A stretch of DNA of 36,242 nucleotides from Akkermansia sp. (GTDB lineage Bacteria > Verrucomicrobiota > Verrucomicrobiia > Verrucomicrobiales > Akkermansiaceae). The stretch covers positions 1-36,242 of the forward strand of contig JAFQSQ010000023.1 in NCBI GenBank assembly GCA_017409465.1, read 5' to 3'. Positions 34,185 through 36,242 of this stretch are shown here, one piece after another. Under the pieces are notes generated by a model, which did not search any database, was not told where the DNA came from, and saw nothing but the letters and a program-made list of their open reading frames with translations. The position numbers and the translations under genes were made by a program. How positions within the stretch are numbered: the stretch's first letter is position 1; every line of letters starts with the position of its first letter.

Positions 34185-35720
34185 TTACACAGCGGCAAAG
34201 GTATCGCAGCAGGGGCACTCACCGAGAGTCCACACCGCCTTACCGGATTCCGCTATGTGCACCAGAGCGTGGTAGGTATCTTCCTCATCGGCAGACACCT
34301 TGGCCGCTATCTCTGCCGCCGTGGCGGGGGAAGAACTCAGGGCGGCTTCAGCTGCCGCCAGCAGCTTCAGGAACACATTGGCGGCCAGCTTTCCGGCCTG
34401 CACACCGGGCTGATGGTACGCGTTGATGTGAATCAGGCTGGCATAGAAGCTCACCGCACGCTCAAAGAGAGCAATGAGCTGCCCCAGCGTGTAGGCATTC
34501 ACCGTGGGGATGGAGATGGTGATGTTCTGGCGTCCACTCTCCGTCAGCGCCTTGCGTGTACCACGGAGGAAACCCTGCAGGTAATCCCCGGCGGTGAACT
34601 CGCCCTCCACCTTCACCGTATCAGTGGGTGCCTGGCGCACCTCAATGAAGGTGACGAAGAAATTATTGATACCATCGCGCAGCTGCTGCACATAGGCATG
34701 CTGGTCCGTGGAGCCCTTATTGCCGTACACAGAGATACCCTGGTGCACCGTCTTGCCGTCCAGGTCCAGCTCCTTGCCGAGGGACTCCATGATGAGCTGC
34801 TGGAGGTACTTGGAGAACAACACCAGGCTGTCCTTATACGGCAACACCACCATATCCTTCTTGCCACGCCCCTCGCCGGCAGCATACCAGGCCAGCGCCA
34901 GCTGCATCGACATATTAGTCGCCGTGTCAGCCACACGCGTGCGGGCATCCATGTCTGCCGCACCCTTCAGCAGGCTGTCGATATCCACCCCCTGCAGCGA
35001 TGCAGGCACCAGCCCCACAACCGACGTCTCAGAGGTACGACCGCCCACCCAGTCTTCCATGGGGAAGCGCTTCAGCCACCCCTCAGAAACCGCCACCTTA
35101 TCCAGGGTCGAACCTACGCCGGTCACCGCCACTGCCTGCGGGGCAAAATCCACACCCTTATCCGCAAAATAAGCCTGAGCGCACACCATGCCATTGCGGG
35201 TCTCGGGGGTACCGCCACTCTTGGAGATGACCACCACCAGCGTTTCCGTGAGGGGCAGCGTATCCAGCACCTTGTACATCCCATCGGGATCCGTGTTGTC
35301 CAGGAATGCCATATTCAGCCCCTCGGCGGGCAGCGCATCTGCCACCAGCTCCGGCCCCAGCGCCGAACCACCGATACCGATGACCAGGCAGGTCGTGTAG
35401 GGCTTACCGTTGGGTGCCATAATCTTACCGCCCAGCACATCTGCGGCGAAGGCCTTGAGCTCCTTCAGCGGCTCATCAATAGCAGCGCGCAGCTCGGCGG
35501 TAGGCGCGATGGCGCTGTTGCGCAGCCAATAGTGCCCGACCATACGATTCTCGTCAGGGTTGGCTATCACGCCGCTCTCCAGAGCAGCTATGTCGCTATA
35601 GGCTCGCTCGATGAGCGGCTTCATCTCTGCCAGAAACTCAGGAGTCAGCGGCAGACGGGAAAGATCCAGGGAAATTCCCATATCGGGATAACGCAGAAGT
35701 TGCTGTGCGTACTGTTTCAT
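34185..35720 (-). CDS. pgi: Glucose-6-phosphate isomerase
   Basis: Pgi interconverts glucose-6-phosphate and fructose-6-phosphate in glycolysis and gluconeogenesis. The 511 residues carry the sugar-phosphate-binding GIGGSALGPE (115-124) and SKSGGTPETR (166-175), and NKGSTDQHAYVQQL near the C-terminal third with the conserved Gln/His. An ATG 12 nt upstream (35732) overlaps the -10 box TATAATG and so cannot be transcribed as a start; ATG 35720 is therefore the start. It forms its own transcription unit. Confidence 0.95.
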   Translation of the reverse strand: MKQYAQQLLRYPDMGISLDLSRLPLTPEFLAEMKPLIERAYSDIAALESGVIANPDENRMVGHYWLRNSAIAPTAELRAAIDEPLKELKAFAADVLGGKIMAPNGKPYTTCLVIGIGGSALGPELVADALPAEGLNMAFLDNTDPDGMYKVLDTLPLTETLVVVISKSGGTPETRNGMVCAQAYFADKGVDFAPQAVAVTGVGSTLDKVAVSEGWLKRFPMEDWVGGRTSETSVVGLVPASLQGVDIDSLLKGAADMDARTRVADTATNMSMQLALAWYAAGEGRGKKDMVVLPYKDSLVLFSKYLQQLIMESLGKELDLDGKTVHQGISVYGNKGSTDQHAYVQQLRDGINNFFVTFIEVRQAPTDTVKVEGEFTAGDYLQGFLRGTRKALTESGRQNITISIPTVNAYTLGQLIALFERAVSFYASLIHINAYHQPGVQAGKLAANVFLKLLAAAEAALSSSPATAAEIAAKVSADEEDTYHALVHIAESGKAVWTLGECPCCDTFAAV

Positions 35721-35730
35721 AACGCCGCCC

Positions 35731-35759
35731 ATTATACGCCGACTTTACCCTACAGGCAA
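35731..35759 (-). promoter_or_regulatory. Promoter of pgi
   Basis: On the minus strand TTGCCT (35754-35759), 17 bp and a perfect TATAAT (35731-35736). The chosen ATG is 10 nt downstream. The upstream in-frame ATG overlaps the -10 box. Confidence 0.8.
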
Positions 35760-35765
35760 GCTCAA

Positions 35766-36242
35766 TCAGATACGCTGTGTGTCACGCCACACGCGTGTCC
35801 CAGAGATTTGGGACAAATTGATTGACAATTGAATTCCAGGTTCGCAGCGCTGCGCACAGATGTTTTCGACTAACGATGAGCGTCTGTCATCGTATATGAT
35901 GCGAGCAAGGCGAGCGGAACCTTGCGCCCCGGTGGGGTGCAGGAACAATAGCAGGGGTTAGCGCCCTTGCGGGCTTATTGTTCCGGCAATGAAAGATTGA
36001 TCGGTCGATGGGAATTTGTCGGGCTGAAAGCCCGAGGAATTTTGAGCCCGGAGGGCGGTATAATCGTAGCGAAGGGGCGGAGACGCGTAGCGGCGGAGCC
36101 CCGTTATGCGCAAAAAATTAAGGAGCCCTGAGCGCAGGCGATAGGGCGGCATAAAGCGTTGTCTCCATGTAGGACATCGCTTTATGCCGCCCGCTTTCGC
36201 GGGCTCAGCATTCTCTTTGTCTTCTACGAGGCCCTGACGGGC
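35766..36242. repeat. Hairpin-rich non-coding region
   Basis: No convincing gene is visible in 477 bp, but inverted repeats follow one another: GCAAGG/CCTTGC (35905-35925), GGAACAATA/TATTGTTCC (35942-35984) enclosing GCCC/GGGC, CGGGCT/AGCCCG (36020-36034), GCCC/GGGC (36046-36056), GGGGC/GCCCC (36074-36102), GCCCT/AGGGC (36124-36147), a perfect 15-bp stem (36144-36158 with 36178-36192) and GCCCGC/GCGGGC (36189-36204). It resembles REP-like or transposon-associated repeats or a structured RNA. It continues past the window edge. Confidence 0.55.

Noticed and set aside
34149..35825. A 558-codon open frame on the plus strand
   Set aside because: It is the antisense of pgi, which has clear family motifs, a promoter and a terminator on the minus strand; the plus-strand product has no recognisable features.
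35958..36152. A 64-codon open frame in the hairpin-rich region
   Set aside because: It runs across several stems and has no start signal or recognisable sequence.

Overview
The window reads as a chromosomal stretch of a Verrucomicrobiota bacterium, most likely an Akkermansia-like gut lineage. This is inferred from a PEP-CTERM surface protein built of Pmp-like GGAI/FxxN repeats, three consecutive prepilin-like proteins that resemble the Verru_Chthon cassette, a Bacteroidetes-style ParC, a GadB-type glutamate decarboxylase and a moderately high G+C content. No rRNA or other direct taxonomic marker is present.

Layout. 1-470: the 3' end of an ISL3-family insertion sequence, a 19-bp tandem repeat, a tRNA-like 3' remnant, a bidirectional terminator and tRNA-Pro(GGG) on the minus strand, divergent from argC. 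467-11263 (+): a housekeeping run of argC, an NtrC-like regulator, a membrane glycosyltransferase candidate, xseB, dxs, a TPR protein, recO, a type IIA topoisomerase A subunit and a lipoprotein hydrolase. 11296-19094: the accessory core. 19125-20510: glutamate decarboxylase. 20618-26276 (-): an AP2-like small protein, a DUF2851 protein, a STAS protein, a squalene/phytoene-synthase-type enzyme, signal peptidase I and uppP. 26432-29704 (+): three prepilin-like proteins and a lipoate ligase-family protein. 29782-35720: purN (-), an inner-membrane/kinase/CHASE2-like trio (+), an aspartyl-protease-like lipoprotein (-) and pgi (-). 35766-36242: a non-coding region packed with hairpins.

The exciting part is 13711-18861. 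Two paralogous promoter switches, about 92% identical by hand count and each 142 bp between perfect 15-bp inverted repeats, sit here in opposite orientations. In each, the -10 box (TATAGT) is fixed outside the inverted repeat and the -35 box (TTGACT) lies inside the invertible DNA, so inversion joins or splits the promoter across the recombination site. In this sequence, switch 1 is joined (ON) in front of the PEP-CTERM/Pmp-like surface protein. Switch 2 is split (OFF) in front of a 1203-residue DUF805-ankyrin membrane protein. A full-length tyrosine recombinase starts inside the right arm of switch 1. A deleted copy of the same recombinase follows switch 2, so one enzyme may operate both. The arms differ between loci at two central positions but match within each locus, which would favour inversion over exchange between loci.

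A second pattern is that many promoters readable by eye (argC, parC, the PEP-CTERM gene, purN, the gene at 30504, pgi) place the -10 only 7-10 nt before the ATG. This implies leaderless or nearly leaderless mRNAs. The pgi start codon is decided by this. tRNA-Pro and argC fire divergently from overlapping -35 boxes within a TTGTCAA palindrome.
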